This document shows positions 21,986-33,239 of a stretch of 64,000 nucleotides of DNA, in pieces (the first letter of the stretch is position 1; every line of letters starts with the position of its first letter). Below the pieces are notes generated by a model. It made no database searches and had not been told where the DNA came from. It saw only the letters and a list, made by a program, of their open reading frames with translations. A program made the position numbers and the translations under genes. This DNA comes from Phytophthora quininea (lineage: Eukaryota; Oomycota; Peronosporomycetes; Peronosporales; Peronosporaceae): positions 310,001 to 374,000 of the forward strand of contig JAAVTG010000523.1 of assembly GCA_011947345.1 (NCBI GenBank), in the 5' to 3' direction.

Positions 21986-24647
21986 GGTCTTCAAGAAGGG
22001 CGGCAACAAAAAGTGCAAACCCCCAAGCGACAGAAGCACGGCTTTATCCGCGCCACCAGCTCCAAGGGCGCCAACCCATTCGACGTCCGCAGTAACAATG
22101 CCAAACAGAAGCACGAGGTGATCGGACGTCGCGTCAAAGGCGCTGGCCGCAATGTGGCGGCCGCCAGAGCTGAAGCCGAACGCAAGCGGCACAAAACTCT
22201 TGGCAAAGAGTTTAAGGCCAGGAACAAGAGCAACGTCTTTAAGGATAAGCGACTCGGAGAGCAGGACCCGACTCTGTCTATGGAGGACAAGATGATGGCT
22301 CGTTTCCAGACGGAACGCAAGCGCAAGCTCCGCAACTCGTCGGCCTTTGCACTGCACGACTCCGAGTCCGAAGAAGAAGACGAGTCGTTGTTCTTGACGC
22401 ACAAAGGTGCCAAGATCACGGACGACGACTATGATAAACTGAATGCCGACGGACCGTTGGACGAGGAGGATGACTCTGAAGAAGGACGACGAGTTGATCG
22501 CGACATTGTGGACAAACTGCACTTCGGTGGTGGCAAAGATGATGCCGATGCCCCTGAAGAAGACGGGAAGAGGAAAACACATAAGGAAGTGATGCAGGAG
22601 GTGATGATGAAGGCCAAACTGTACAAGGCGGAGCGTCAAAGAACAAAACGTCGCAGGAGGACGCGACGGACAAGTTGGATGAGGGCTTTGCGGATCTGAG
22701 AGGACTGCTAGAGTTCCGTCCCACGCGTGCAAACGGCAAGGAGCTGCTGCCGAAGGAGCCTATGGACGACTTTGACAAGCTGACGCGTGAGTTCGCGTTT
22801 GAGGCCAAGGCGAAGGCTACCGAGCGTCGTATGTCGCCCGAAGAGGCTGCTGCCAAGGAGCGTGATCGTCTCGCCGAGCTTGAGAAGAAGCGTGTGGCTC
22901 GCATGAACGGAGCTGATGATGATGACAACGACAGTGAGGACGATGGTAAGCGCAAGGGCAAAAAGGGAAAGAAGAAAGCCAAGAAGGAGAAGAAGCCGCA
23001 GCTGATTGTGATGCCGCCTACAGACGACGACCTGATGGATGGCTACGAGGTTGATAAGCGTTTCGCAGGTGACGAAGAGGAGAATGAGGACGACGATGCT
23101 GACGCTGAAGAGGATAACGAGGAGGAGGAAGGTGATGAGGAGGAGGAGGAAGACTCTGAAGATGACTCCGAAGACGACTCGGATATTGAAGACGATGAGT
23201 CTAAGAAAGAAGCGAAAGAGGATGAAGAGGAAGACGAAGAAGAGGAGGAAAGCGACGACGAAGAGACGGAGAAACAAAAGAGAATCGAGGATGCCGAGAA
23301 GGCTGCCGCTGAGCTTCCGTTTGTGTTCGAGTGCCCCGAGTCGCCAGAAGAACTTGGTGCGCTTTTCAAGGAGCACGCGCGCAACTCGCCGGAGAAACGC
23401 GGTCTTATCGTCGAGCGTATCGTGACGTACTACAACCCGCGTCTTAGCGTGGAGAACCAGCAGAAAATGAAGCGCTTCTTCGCGGTGATGGTGCGCCAGT
23501 TCCTGATCTTTGCTGGTCGCTACGCTGCACACAAGCAAGACCTGGACAGCCTGGCCAAATCCATTTATACTCTGGCGCAGCAGATGGGCGACACTGCTGG
23601 TATTGTTGTGCGCGAACTCCTTGCGCAGCTTTACAAGCGGCTGCACAAGAGAGCTGCTGCATCCGCTTGGCCCACGCTTCCTGAGCTACTGCTGTTCAAG
23701 GCGCTGACGTCGATTTTCCCGACGTCGGACTTGCGCCATAATGTGGTCTCCCCATGGAGACGCTGCTCGGAGAGAGTTTGTCACGAGGAACCGTAACCAC
23801 CTCGCAAGAAGCTACTCAGGCTCTGTTTGCCATTTCCCTGTCGCTGGATATGACGCGTTCTAAGCAGCGGTTCATGCCTGAAGTGATCAACTGCTTCACA
23901 CGCATCCTCCGCGCGTTCGTGTCGTCTAGTTCCGCTGGCAAGAAGGATGGCGAAGACGTCAAGACCCACTGGCTGCGTAGTGGACTTCTTGAATGGATCG
24001 CCACTCACCCCAAGAAGAAAAAACTCCCTGAACTGCCACGGTTGGCTCTTGCAGGTAGCTCTTCTTGTAGTGCACCTGAAGTGCTGAGCTCGCTGTTGAC
24101 TCTGTTGGATGTTTCGTCCGAGCAGTACGCGGCACTGCCGTCCTTCGACGAGCTGTTCTACCCGCTCTACCTGCTTCTTCATGCGTTATCCAGCTCCAAC
24201 ATTGCTGAAGTCAACGCCGTCATCTCGAAGCTGCACAGTCGTCTAGAGTCCTGCTGGAGTGCTCGTCGCCCGCTTCGTCTCCAAGCGTTTGCACCGACGA
24301 CGTTGCCGACGTTTGCCCCGCAGTTCGATGAGAACTACACTGTCCGCAAGGACAAGACTGCGCCGAAGGACACTGCTCAGCTCAAACAACTCAAACGCCA
24401 GGTCAAGAGAGCTCGCAAGGGCGCCGCTCGTGAACTGCGTCGGGACGCCGAGTTCATCCACCGCGAGAAGCAGAAGGAGGAGGAATCTCGTCTGGCCGCC
24501 AAGGAAGAGAAGCAGAAGGAGATCCGCGCCTGGCTGGAGGAACAGAACGCCACGTTCAACCAGCAAGTGCGTAAGGGCGGCAACATGCTCAAGGGTGGCG
24601 GCTCCGCTCGTGGTCCTGCGCCTCGTGCTCGTCAACCTCGAAAGTAG
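21984..24647 (+). CDS. NOP14: Nucleolar protein 14 (SSU processome), NOP14
   Basis: About 887 codons. The N-terminus is lysine-rich and contains NPFDVRSNNAKQKHEV and GRRVKGAGRNVA, blocks typical of Nop14. A long acidic tract (about 22900-23280) with repeated D/E runs follows, then the helical region PFVFECPESPEELGAL with a series of leucine-rich helices, and a basic tail (QLKQLKRQVKRARKGAARE). Nop14 acts in the nucleolus with Emg1 and other factors in 18S rRNA maturation and 40S assembly. The frame breaks three times, at 22020-22024 (CCCCC), 22638-22640 (AAA) and 23750-23753 (CCCC). Adding one base at each joins conserved sequence, so the gene is probably intact. It converges on the S16 gene with about 100 bp between stops. 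Confidence 0.93.
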
Positions 24648-24749
24648 GAACTTTGTCGAGATAACCTGCATGATAACTCCTACTTTTTCAATAGACAACA
24701 AAACGCTGCTCCGTAGACAACCGATGTCTCTTAAAAGTCTCTAAAAACT

Positions 24750-25123
24750 TTACTCGCGGTCCTTCTTGGGCACGTTCTTCTTGGTGAACTGGCGAGTGGG
24801 CGGCATGGGGAGCACGTTGGCGAGTCCCAGCAGGTGGGCGACGCGGTCGGACGGTTGGGCGCCCACCGACATCCAGTAGCGGACGCGTTGGCTGTTGACG
24901 CGCAGTTCCTTGACGCCGTCGCTGGCAGCGATGGGGTTAAATGTGCCGAGCTGGAAGAGCATCGAGTTAAATGTCAGAACTCAGAGAGGTTAATTAAGCG
25001 AATCTTGAGGCGTACGATCTCCAGATGCTTGCCGTCGCGAGGAGCGCGCGCGTCCGCAGCCACGATGCGGTAGAAGGGCAGGTCCTTGCGACCCCAGCGG
25101 GCCAGGCGCAGTCTCACCACCAT
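24750..25123 (-). CDS. MRPS16: Mitochondrial ribosomal protein S16, two exons
   Basis: Exon 1 is complement(25016-25123), beginning [20 protein letters not shown], 36 codons. Exon 2 is complement(24750-24950), beginning [19 protein letters not shown], 66 codons plus stop. The 65-bp intron (24951-25015) has a GTACGC donor and a TTCCAG acceptor and is phase 0. The 102-residue product matches bacterial bS16 throughout, including the basic N-terminal strand, GTFNP and [14 protein letters not shown]. Oomycetes lack a plastid, so it should serve the small subunit of the mitochondrial ribosome, although I see no obvious cleavable presequence. The gene is intact. Confidence 0.93.
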
Positions 25124-25403
25124 GTCGGTCCGAGTCGAGCGCTTGCAGTCTGCGCCACAGGATGAAGCACCTCAATATTATCCAATCAGAAAACACCACA
25201 AAACTCGGTACCACTACAAAGTCAAAAGTCATGGACCAATGGCAACTTGTTGACTCGCAATGCTGCAGGTGGCGAGGAGCGCGAAAGAAAACCCGGCTGG
25301 CTGTCACTGCGGTGGATTTTCGGGCCGTAAGTCGCCGCGATTGCCAGGATCGTATGGACTTTATCGACTCTCTGCAGCATTAGCAGTCTCCTGCTGGCAG
25401 TTG

Positions 25404-25842
25404 TCAGTAGGTCTTGACCTCCGCCTCCTTCTCGATGAACGCCTTGATCTTCTCCAGCAGGTCGATCTTGACGTCTTCGGGCACGGACGCTATACAACAA
25501 GGGAATAAGAATCCCTCACTACGGTTTAACACTTTGCTGTCCCGCACTACCTCTTCCTTTGGGGTGATCTCCTCGATCAAGTCCTCAACCGTCACTTGGT
25601 CGATCCCTTTGCTGCGGATCACCTCTACAGCACATACACCTTGTCAATTGCTGCGCCTAATTGCAGTTCAAGTCCGTCGTGACTCGACCTTTGCAGTGTA
25701 ACTTCATCTCATCGCGCCAGCCGCACTCCACGAGCTTGAGGCGCAGCAGTTCCTTGAGTCGCTCCTTCTCGCCGCTCTGCACCAGCCTCTCGCTGATACG
25801 CGCTTTGACCTGTTCGTCCTGCCGCGCCCGGTCCGCAAAGGA
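25404..25842 (-). CDS. ENY2: ENY2/Sus1 transcription and mRNA export factor
   Basis: Three visible exons: complement(25689-25842), complement(25551-25624), complement(25404-25489). Conserved blocks are [42 protein letters not shown] and [14 protein letters not shown], the compact five-helix protein of the SAGA deubiquitinase module and TREX-2, which couples transcription to nuclear export. Intron donors are GTCGAG and GTAGTG, with acceptors TGTAG and TATAG. Joining exons 2 and 3 keeps the expected sequence only if the GG at 25556-25557 (complement) is one base short. The first exon is not certain: CATGATGTAG precedes the coding block and may be an acceptor, with the initiator further upstream. 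It is divergent from the FHA gene. Confidence 0.88.
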
Positions 25843-26188
25843 CCTACATCATGTGCAACACACATGGGGACGACGGCAACAGCACGACAAGAAGCTCATG
25901 AGAAGGTATACGACAACGACAACGACCGCGCAACGCCAAACGCCAAACGCGACGGAGCAACAGCACGCACTCGTCCATTTTGGAGCTCTTCAGATGGGTC
26001 TGAAAGGAAAAGTACCCATAAATTTTGGGTCAAGTCGGAACTGACTGGCCGTTTGTATGCGATGTGGCTAGGGGGACTGGCTTTCTTGACGTCACATCGC
26101 GACAAGACTTGCTTTCATCCGATTGAAGAGAGGAGCAGGTTTTGGAGCAGAGCAGACGCCCCAGGGCCCATTTCGTGAGAGAGCAAGT

Positions 26189-27380
26189 ATGGAGCAGGCC
26201 CTGCAGCTGCCGCGTCTGCACCTCGACACGTTCGTGGCGCAGCCCAAGTTCCTGGCGCCCATCCAGCCGCCCACGGTGCCCTTCCGCCGCCCACGGTGCC
26301 CTTCCCGCCGCCGACGTGGTGTCTGCAGAAGCCCCGCGCGCCATCTCGCTGCTGGACGTCTATAAGGACCACGTGCTCATCGCTACGGTAAGAGATATAC
26401 TCATTGTTATATTGCATTTTGTTTTGTTGAAGAGAGAGGTCTCTAAAGGTTTCTTTATCTGTGGCTAACCGAAGTGTCCGATGCCTGCGCAGCACACGGT
26501 GGACCAGAAGAACTTTTACTTGATCGGGAGGAACGCGGCCGTGTGTGATATTGTGCTCAGTCACTGCTCCATCTCGAGACTGCATGCCACGTTAATTCAC
26601 CACGAGAAAGGGGCTGCGTATTTAGTGGACTTGGGATCAGCGCACGGAACCTTTGTTGACGGCATCAGACTCACAGCGCTGCAACCGACGCTCGTACTGC
26701 ATGGCTCAGTGCTGAAATTTGGAGGTTCCTCACGGTCCTACACGTTCAAGGTGTGTAGACTTGTTGTGGCAGTGATTGTATTGAGTTTTTTTCTGACTGT
26801 ATTATTATTATTTTCTGCAGACATTCGAGTCGAGAGAGCAGATTGCGGAGATTATCCATACACGTGTGGGACTGCCGCCCGACGAGCTGGAATTGCAGGA
26901 AAACACCATGCTGAATTCGCAGATCACACACAGGTTAGAGCTGTCCCCAACGCGACGCAGCATGCCGCCAATGTTCCCATGGCTCCGGTTTGTCAAGTGC
27001 CAGAGCTGCAGCCGCAAACGTCCGACCAAGATTCGCTGATGGTAGTAGGAACAGAGTTTGACCGACGAGGTAGCGCAGAAGGAGTTCAATTGCTGGGACT
27101 TTCAGGCATTGGACCCGTTCGAAAGCGGTCTCGTGGCCAGTCTGGCAATTCTCAGGCATCTTCGGATCAGAGCGGCAGCACCGCCGATTTGAGTGTCTAT
27201 CTGGAGGACCCGGCGGACGAGCAACAGGGAGAACCGAAACGAGTTCATTTCTGTGGCCACCCGCCGGAGATTATCCCCGACTCTATGGATGAAGGAGGCG
27301 ACGACCCCATTGGAGTCGAGTGCGAAGCCGTTCACGTTCGTGAGGAGCTCAGACGCACAGAACTGGCCAACACAGATTGA
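26189..27380 (+). CDS. FHA-domain protein resembling NIPP1 (nuclear PP1 inhibitor)
   Basis: Three exons: 26189-26387, 26493-26750 and 26821-27380. Introns have GTAAGA/GCGCAG and GTGTGT/CTGCAG boundaries. Exon 2 is a full FHA domain (YLIGRNAAVCDIVLSHCSIS, RLHATLIHH, DLGSAHGTFVDG) that would bind phosphothreonine. The C-terminal third has KRVHF, matching the [RK]VxF docking motif for protein phosphatase 1, hence the NIPP1-like call. Exon 1 contains a direct duplication of a 20-bp unit (CCGCCCACGGTGCCCTTC core at 26269-26308) and needs two extra bases or one fewer to stay in frame. Exon 3 breaks at CCCC 26945-26948. These look like the same run shortening seen in neighbours. Confidence 0.8.
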
Positions 27381-28025
27381 AGGGCGGAGCGTTTCCTTCA
27401 ATAGACAACAAACAGGTCCAGCGTCGTAACCGAAGCGAGATCGCAGGACACTTCAAGGGGAGGAACTCTGCAGTTGATGGCAGAGATATCGCTTCACAGT
27501 TCAGGCCACTGGCAACGCAGCAAGTGCAATCGCTGCTGGGAAAATCCAGGTTCACCGGTTGCAGGTGAAATAGTTCTTTCAGAACAGGCCAGGTCACGAA
27601 CGTGAGCCGCATGAAGACGACAGTAGCCGCCGTGTGGCGTTGTTAGATCAATGGTTGTAGAGCCAACTCAGCCAGCTCAAAATGCTTAGCATGGAAGTGC
27701 TCGAAGCGAGAATGAGCCTTCACTAGGAGAACGCTGCAATACCTAAGGGAACACGAGATGTGCGGCATCGCCGTACAAGTTTTGTGAACGTTCTCTGCTT
27801 GTATCAAACTTGAGCGAAGCTCTCAATTGTGTGATCGTAGCCAAGCCGTAGCTTGTTGATGCTTTGTTGAAGAAGTTGAGACCTCGATCGACGATGCTGA
27901 AGTTTACTCTGGGAGATTGATTGTGCCGGCGTGTTTACCTTGATGAGAGATTACTCCATTTTGGTGCTTTGGTCTCTGAAGTAGATCTCACTTTTGCTTC
28001 TCCATTGCCACTGCAACAACTAAAG
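27381..28025. other. No gene seen; actin upstream region
   Basis: Holds the 3' flank of the FHA gene and the actin promoter. CTCCATTTTGG at 27953-27963 resembles the downstream half of the oomycete initiator region. No coding sequence is convincing. Confidence 0.45.
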
Positions 28026-29154
28026 ATGGTCGAAGAAGATGTTCAGCCTCTGGTCGTGGACAACGGCTCGGGCATGTGCAAGGCCGGCTTTGCTGGAGAC
28101 GATGCGCCTCGAGCTGTCTTTCCGTCGATCGTTGGTCGTCCCAAACATCTCGGCATCATGGTGGGCATGGACCAGAAGGACGCGTACATCGGTGACGAAG
28201 CTCAGTCCAAGCGTGGAGTGTTGACACTCAAGTACCCGATTGAGCACGGCATCGTCACCAACTGGGACGACATGGAGAAGATCTGGCACCACACGTTCTA
28301 CAACGAGCTGCGTGTGGCCCCCGAGGAGCACCCAGTGCTGTTGACTGAGGCTCCGCTGAATCCCAAGGCCAACCGCGAGCGTATGACCCAGATCATGTTC
28401 GAGACGTTCAACGTGCCGGCGATGTACGTCAATATCCAGGCGGTGCTGTCCCTGTACGCTTCAGGACGTACGACCGGCAGTGTGCTCGACTCGGGAGACG
28501 GAGTGACCCATACCGTGCCGATTTTTGAAGGCTACGCGATGCCGCACTCCATCACGCGACTGGATTTGGCTGGTCGTGATCTGACCGACTACATGGTGAA
28601 AATCCTGACGGAGCGCGGGTACTCGTTCACCACCACGGCCGAACGAGAAATCGTTCGTGACATCAAGGAGAAACTAACGTACATTGCGCTGGACTTTGAC
28701 CAAGAGATGAAGACGGCTTCGGAGTCCTCAAGTCTTGAGAAGAGCTACGAGCTGCCTGATGGCAATGTGATCGTCTTGGGCAACGAGCGCTTTCGTACGC
28801 CGGAAGTGTTATTTGAACCCGGCCTGACGGGGAAAAAGCACCGGGTGTACACGAATGCACCTTCCAGACCATCATGAAGTGTGACGTCGATGTCCGCAAA
28901 GACTTGTACGGCAACGTTGTGCTGTCAGGGGAACGACCATGTACCCGGGCATCGCTGAGCGATTGACAAAGGAGCTAACCGCGCTGGCTCCGTCTACCAT
29001 GAAAGTCAAGGTGATTGCACCACCCGAACGCAAGTACTCAGTTTGGATCGGAGGCTCCATCTTGTCGTCGCTGTCGACGTTCCAGCAGATGTGGATCTCC
29101 AAGGCCGAGTACGATGAATCCGGGCCGTCGATCGTGCACCGCAAATGCTTCTAA
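28026..29154 (+). CDS. Actin
   Basis: A 376-codon actin, intronless, from ATG 28026 to TAA 29152-29154. Nucleotide-binding loops are present ([19 protein letters not shown]), with [18 protein letters not shown], the actin signature [10 protein letters not shown] and the terminal SIVHRKCF. It would form cytoskeletal filaments. The frame breaks at an A run (28833-28837) and a G run (28928-28931), each fixed by one added base in otherwise conserved sequence. Some residues differ from typical actins ([11 protein letters not shown] instead of the usual IYEGYALPHAI, and EPGLTGK near the C-terminus), so this may be a diverged paralogue and not the main actin. A pseudogene is possible but less likely given the clean flanking conservation. 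Confidence 0.9.
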
Positions 29155-29726
29155 GCTGTCGGTCATAGAAGAAGAAGAGACAATTCTGCTATTACGTGTG
29201 ACGCGCCTTGAGGCTTCAGTGCTTCGGCTCGCACAGCTGTGATAGCATCTCTCATTTGCTTAAAAGAGTTTGAATAAGAATGTCCTTTGTGATGGACGCA
29301 CCAGGCTTGACGTGCGCGGTGGCGGACACGGCATCTGTTTCTCCCCGGCACTTATGCAGTTGCGAATGATATTATCTGGGCCACAGGTTGCTTTCCGTAA
29401 ACTCAAACGATTTCCTCCTTTTCTCTCATCGCCTCCGAAAACTTGCTAGCACGGTTCATCACTCGAACCAAAACCCTCGATACTATCGGTGAATTACGCA
29501 AGTTGCGAAACATCGGGATCACCAGGTCGACACAGTCCAATTACGGAAAGCCACAAAAGCTGAGCCTCCCCGATCCCCACTGCGAATGCCATTCTTGAAA
29601 ACGATCAAGGTTGACCAGGATTAAATTCCATGTTAAGACAGGCTCCACTGTAGACAGGCTCCACTGTAGACATAGCCAGCTTTGTTGGCGCGTGAAATAC
29701 GATGGACAACAGACCGGCTTTGATAA
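29155..29726. other. No gene seen
   Basis: Downstream of actin. A short direct repeat of ACAGGCTCCACTGTAGACA occurs at 29638-29671. Nothing else recognised. Confidence 0.5.
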
Positions 29727-30279
29727 ATGTGTGCGATGTCTCATCAATGCGACCACCGAGGCTGTCTGTGTAGGCCTATCTCGCTGATGAGCGGCGATCT
29801 ACACAAGAGATCGTATTCGGAGCTTGCAGATGCAAACTCTCTTCAAAATTTCGGGCGTTACGTCACTGGCCAATGTATTGTACAGCTACCCACCAAGAAC
29901 GGGAATCGTAACTCCAGTTCGCGCACTGGTCTTCGTGTGGCTTTTACTGACCGAGAAGACACTATTGTCGTGGATGAGAAGCAATTTCTCTTTTCCCAAC
30001 GACCACGCCAGCCCGGTGATCATAAGCGAAGATTCGTCATACTTCGATACCGTGTAACACAGCCAGTCTGACCTGACCAGCAATTCATTCTCTGTCGAAC
30101 TGAGCGTCACCCGTGACGGAGAATCAACGCCAGCAGCCCTGACCACCTCTCAGATGACGCAGCAGATCCTGTTCGGTGTTCGGCGAGCACTACTCGCAGC
30201 TGAGCTCAGAGCTGCGGAGCTTAAAACTTTGTCTGAAAGCCTTTGGTTGGCAGAACTCGATGGGGTCACTCGAATTTGA
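29727..30279 (+). pseudogene. Unidentified decayed ORF
   Basis: Two overlapping plus-strand frames together look like one coding region. The first contains AFTDREDTIVVDEKQFLFS. The second continues from about 30000 with VIISEDSSYFDTV, meets an in-frame TAA at 30055-30057, and carries on for 70 codons rich in Ala, Leu and Glu (LLAAELRAAELKTL) to a TGA at 30277-30279. Amino acid composition is protein-like on both sides of the breaks. I recognise no family. It ends just before the RXLR-like gene and may be a mobile-element relic. Confidence 0.3.
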
Positions 30280-30311
30280 CGAACAACTCCAAGATCCCAG
30301 AAAACAAGGCC

Positions 30312-30608
30312 ATGCGTGTGACCTACGTCTTGACCGTCGTTGCGGTTGCTCTGGTCGCGACAGCTTTCGCTGATCAAGTGGGCCATCGATTCTTTCGTGT
30401 AGCTGTCGAGGACGATACTGAAGAGAGAGGCGGCCTCAGCTCCTTGACGACCAAGCTAGCGTCTACCAAGAACGGCGTGAAGACCTACATCAAGTAAGTC
30501 AAAACCAACCTGAAACAAGTCAAGTCCGACGCCAAGCAGACATCGGAAGACTACAAGGCCTACGACCAGAAGGATCTGCTGAGATACGAGGAGCTGGTTC
30601 AACGGTGA
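30312..30608 (+). pseudogene. RXLR-like secreted effector relic (RFFR...EER)
   Basis: ATG at 30312 starts a typical signal peptide (MRVTYVLTVVAVALVATAFA), followed by GHRFFRVAVEDDTEER. This has the spacing of RXLR-dEER but with Phe in place of Leu (RFFR). The frame then hits TAA at 30495-30497 and continues, if the stop is ignored, for 36 codons of Lys-rich helix to TGA at 30606-30608. The layout matches the two RXLR genes nearby (RSLRVAYDDNEER), so it is probably an old paralogue. RXLR proteins are secreted and act inside host cells. The stop and the altered motif make this copy probably non-functional, though a 61-residue secreted peptide could still be made. Confidence 0.7.
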
Positions 30609-31444
30609 GCTGGTCTGATCACGCCCGCCGTTCCAGCAGCAGATAGAACAACAACAACCAGTTTGGCGGCGACGAGCTGTCACGTGGGGTCCTTGAAGTG
30701 GACGCGATCAGCCTATTGCTGGTTCGTGAGTACCATCGGGTCTGTCGGCTTGATGAAGGTATTTCCCTTCGCATTGGTGGACATCGCCTTGACTTCACCC
30801 ACGCGAGAACCGATCCTCCAACTGATAATCTCCATAGTTTTTCCCGGCATGACGATTGAAGATATGAAGGGCGCTCTGGATGGATACCGTATAGCAATTG
30901 CCGTATTGATTTGCCTTCAGAAATTGCCGTATCAAGCAAGCAAAGACGGGCTGTGAAGCACCAGACGTGAAGCAGAAGACAACGGGCCGAGGCAGAAAGA
31001 AGCACGCCAAAGGCGGCGGGACGAATCGACTACGCCTCTGAATTATCGTGTATAATAGAGCTCACGTCAATACCGGCTGGGTGAACGGATTCAACTGTGT
31101 CTTGAGCGATGGGCGAGGCAAAAGTTGACGATGTTGTAGACCGACTGAAGCAGCTTAACTTGCTGGATAAGAAGGTAGGAGCCGTAGAACACGAGACTAC
31201 GTCGATAGTGCCATCGGTAGCATCGAGTACGCTGCCGTTTGAGTGCTACTTCTCCCTCTCTTTTAATTTCGTTGCGAAGCATAATTTTTAAAGAGTAGAA
31301 ATTTCCTCGTGGTCTCATGATACCTCAATTGCGATGTGCGCCTGTTACACATATTTCGTTAGATGGTGCATCAACATTGAAACATCGTAAACACACTACC
31401 CTGTCGAGCGCTGTCCATGGCTTGGGAGCTTATCAATGCGAATC
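30609..31444. other. No supported gene; short ORF at 31109-31291
   Basis: Mostly unexplained sequence. A 60-codon frame at 31109 begins MGEAKVDDVVDRLKQLNLLDKK and could be the start of a lost gene, but nothing follows. A 97-codon frame at 30663-30956 shows no recognisable features. Confidence 0.3.
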
Positions 31445-32760
31445 TTTCGTCGAGTCTTGGCCATTTCGATTCGTTAAGAAGCGCAGCGTCATTCACGACG
31501 GCCACCAGGTTACCGGTACAGGTGCTCAGCAATACATGAAAGCCTAATTTCCTTCGTGCTTACTCAGAGCGGAAAACAAGTTGGGGAGTCCAGCAGAGCT
31601 AGATGTTGTTCTGATTAGCTGTCGATCGCGGTCACCCAGTGATCGCGCCCTGGGAGTGGAGTGGAGGGTTTATCTTTCCGACTGCGACGCCAAGACAAAA
31701 GTGATCTCGTCCTGCGCTAGCTACTGGCTACGACCTAATATTTCGCTACCTTTCGCAGTCTGAAAACGCGTCTTCCGTTTCTCGGGTGCCGGAAGACTTG
31801 AACTGCTTTCAAGTACACTCGCTGGTGTTTCTCTCTATCCATGACAGATCCTGTTCGGTGTGCAGATTGCAAACGGATCTGCTGTCGATACCGTCCCATG
31901 AACAGGATCAGATCACTTCATCCCGTCAACAGTGTCCGCAGTTTTAAGGCCATTGAGAGTCGTTAGTCAACAGAGCTAAATGACACCAATGTACCTCACT
32001 GAAAAACGAGTGTCCGCAGTCGGCACTGGTACAGCAGAATGCCTCACTCTTCAATTCACCAGCCACCACCACAAACCACTACTACATCTCGAGACCATGC
32101 GCGCGTTCCGCCTGCTGATCATTGTCATGGTCGTGCTCTTCGCCACGGTCAACGCCGGCAAACCTGAGCAACGCTCGCTTCGAGTCGCTTACGACGACAA
32201 CGAAGAGAGGGCATCTCCAACTGGTTGAGCGCTTTGAAGGCCAAGCTTCAAGCGGCAAAGTTGAGCCTCAAAGGGAAGTACACAAACATCAAGGCGAAAT
32301 TTAAAAAATCTCCATGGAGCGCGATACGCTCAATGCCATCAAGAAGGGTGAAAGTGAAGACGCGTATCTCGCCAGAATGGGCGTCAAGCCTTTGGCCGTC
32401 AATGAGCAGGGCCGCAACATCTACAACTTCGAGGACCCATTCGTGCAGATGTACCGTAAGATGCACGCGATTGCCAACAAGAAGAAGGAGTAGTGGTCTC
32501 CGGGCTTAAGAAGCGTAGGCAAGATATTTTCAATGGGATAGCGATGACGATTGCGCTCTCGTTCTACGTTTTGGTCCTTGGCCTTTTAGTGGCCCGACCT
32601 CCACCTTTCGAATGTTCAGTGAAGACGAAAGAGTGGATGGCTGGATACGATGCGAGCGTGCCTGGTGCCAGGTTTGACGCGCCCACTTGATATTTGAGCG
32701 TATTTCCAGTCCTGCGAGGTGGAGTAGTGCTCTCCAACATTGTTTGCTTTTGCAGCAGCC
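31445..32760 (+). repeat. Left arm of a ~1.3 kb inverted duplication
   Basis: Matches the reverse complement of 33240-34631 over almost its whole length, including about 650 bp upstream of the RXLR gene, the signal peptide and RXLR-dEER coding region, and the 3' flank from GGGCTTAAGAAGCGT to about 32760. Identity is high upstream of the gene and lower in the effector C-terminus. A spacer of about 480 bp (32761-33239) separates the arms. Confidence 0.9.
32097..32493 (+). CDS. RXLR effector, left copy (frame-broken)
   Basis: The signal peptide is followed at once by GKPEQRSLRVAYDDNEER, giving RXLR (RSLR) and dEER at the expected distance. The reading frame then breaks at GGG 32209-32211, where the right copy has four bases, and again at the A run near 32310-32315. 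Across these it reads as a 132-residue protein ending at TAG 32491-32493. The C-terminal domain differs from the right copy (LARMGVKPLAVNEQG against LFARMGIKPSAVDAHG), so the two have diverged in the effector part while keeping the secretion and translocation part. Given the direct comparison with the partner, the first shift is probably an assembly error. No WY motif is clear. Confidence 0.85.
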
Positions 32761-33239
32761 CCTGCGTATTTTCATTCCACCCGTGCTGCAGTGATTGATA
32801 CGTGACTACTGCACAAGAGGCAGCGAGTAGATAATTGAAATGAGTTATCTCGTAGCATCAAATGGATCGTTGAGGAATCCAAAGGGTGTGCTGCTCTAGA
32901 GCAATTGCATTGGTGTCTCTTGGCGGTTCGAGACCCAATTAGCGTATTATCGACAGTATTACCGTTTCGTCGTAATGGAGTTCAGGTGCGTGTTGGCAGA
33001 TAAATTGGTGATGCATTTTGGAGGAGCTCATCATTCCTGGAATGCTTGGCGTTTCGGTTGGGGCCTCCCTGAATAGAATGTCATTTCGCAGTCTCCATGT
33101 TGCATGGAAGATAATGAGGCAGCGACACCAGAGAGCCCCTTTTGCAAACTCAACTGCTATACACATTTGCCCTCATTTTGACCGTCGTACCAGCCAAAGC
33201 CAATATCTCTGTCGTAGAAACATATTTCACACAGAACAA

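Noticed and set aside
22708..23646. 312-codon minus-strand open frame rich in Leu, Val and Phe
   Set aside because: Mirror of the acidic NOP14 coding tract (GAG/GAC codons read in antisense).
32939..33166. Minus-strand frame resembling the end of a LINE reverse transcriptase (HATWRLRNDILFR)
   Set aside because: Match is limited to about 15 residues and no upstream RT motifs are visible in the spacer.
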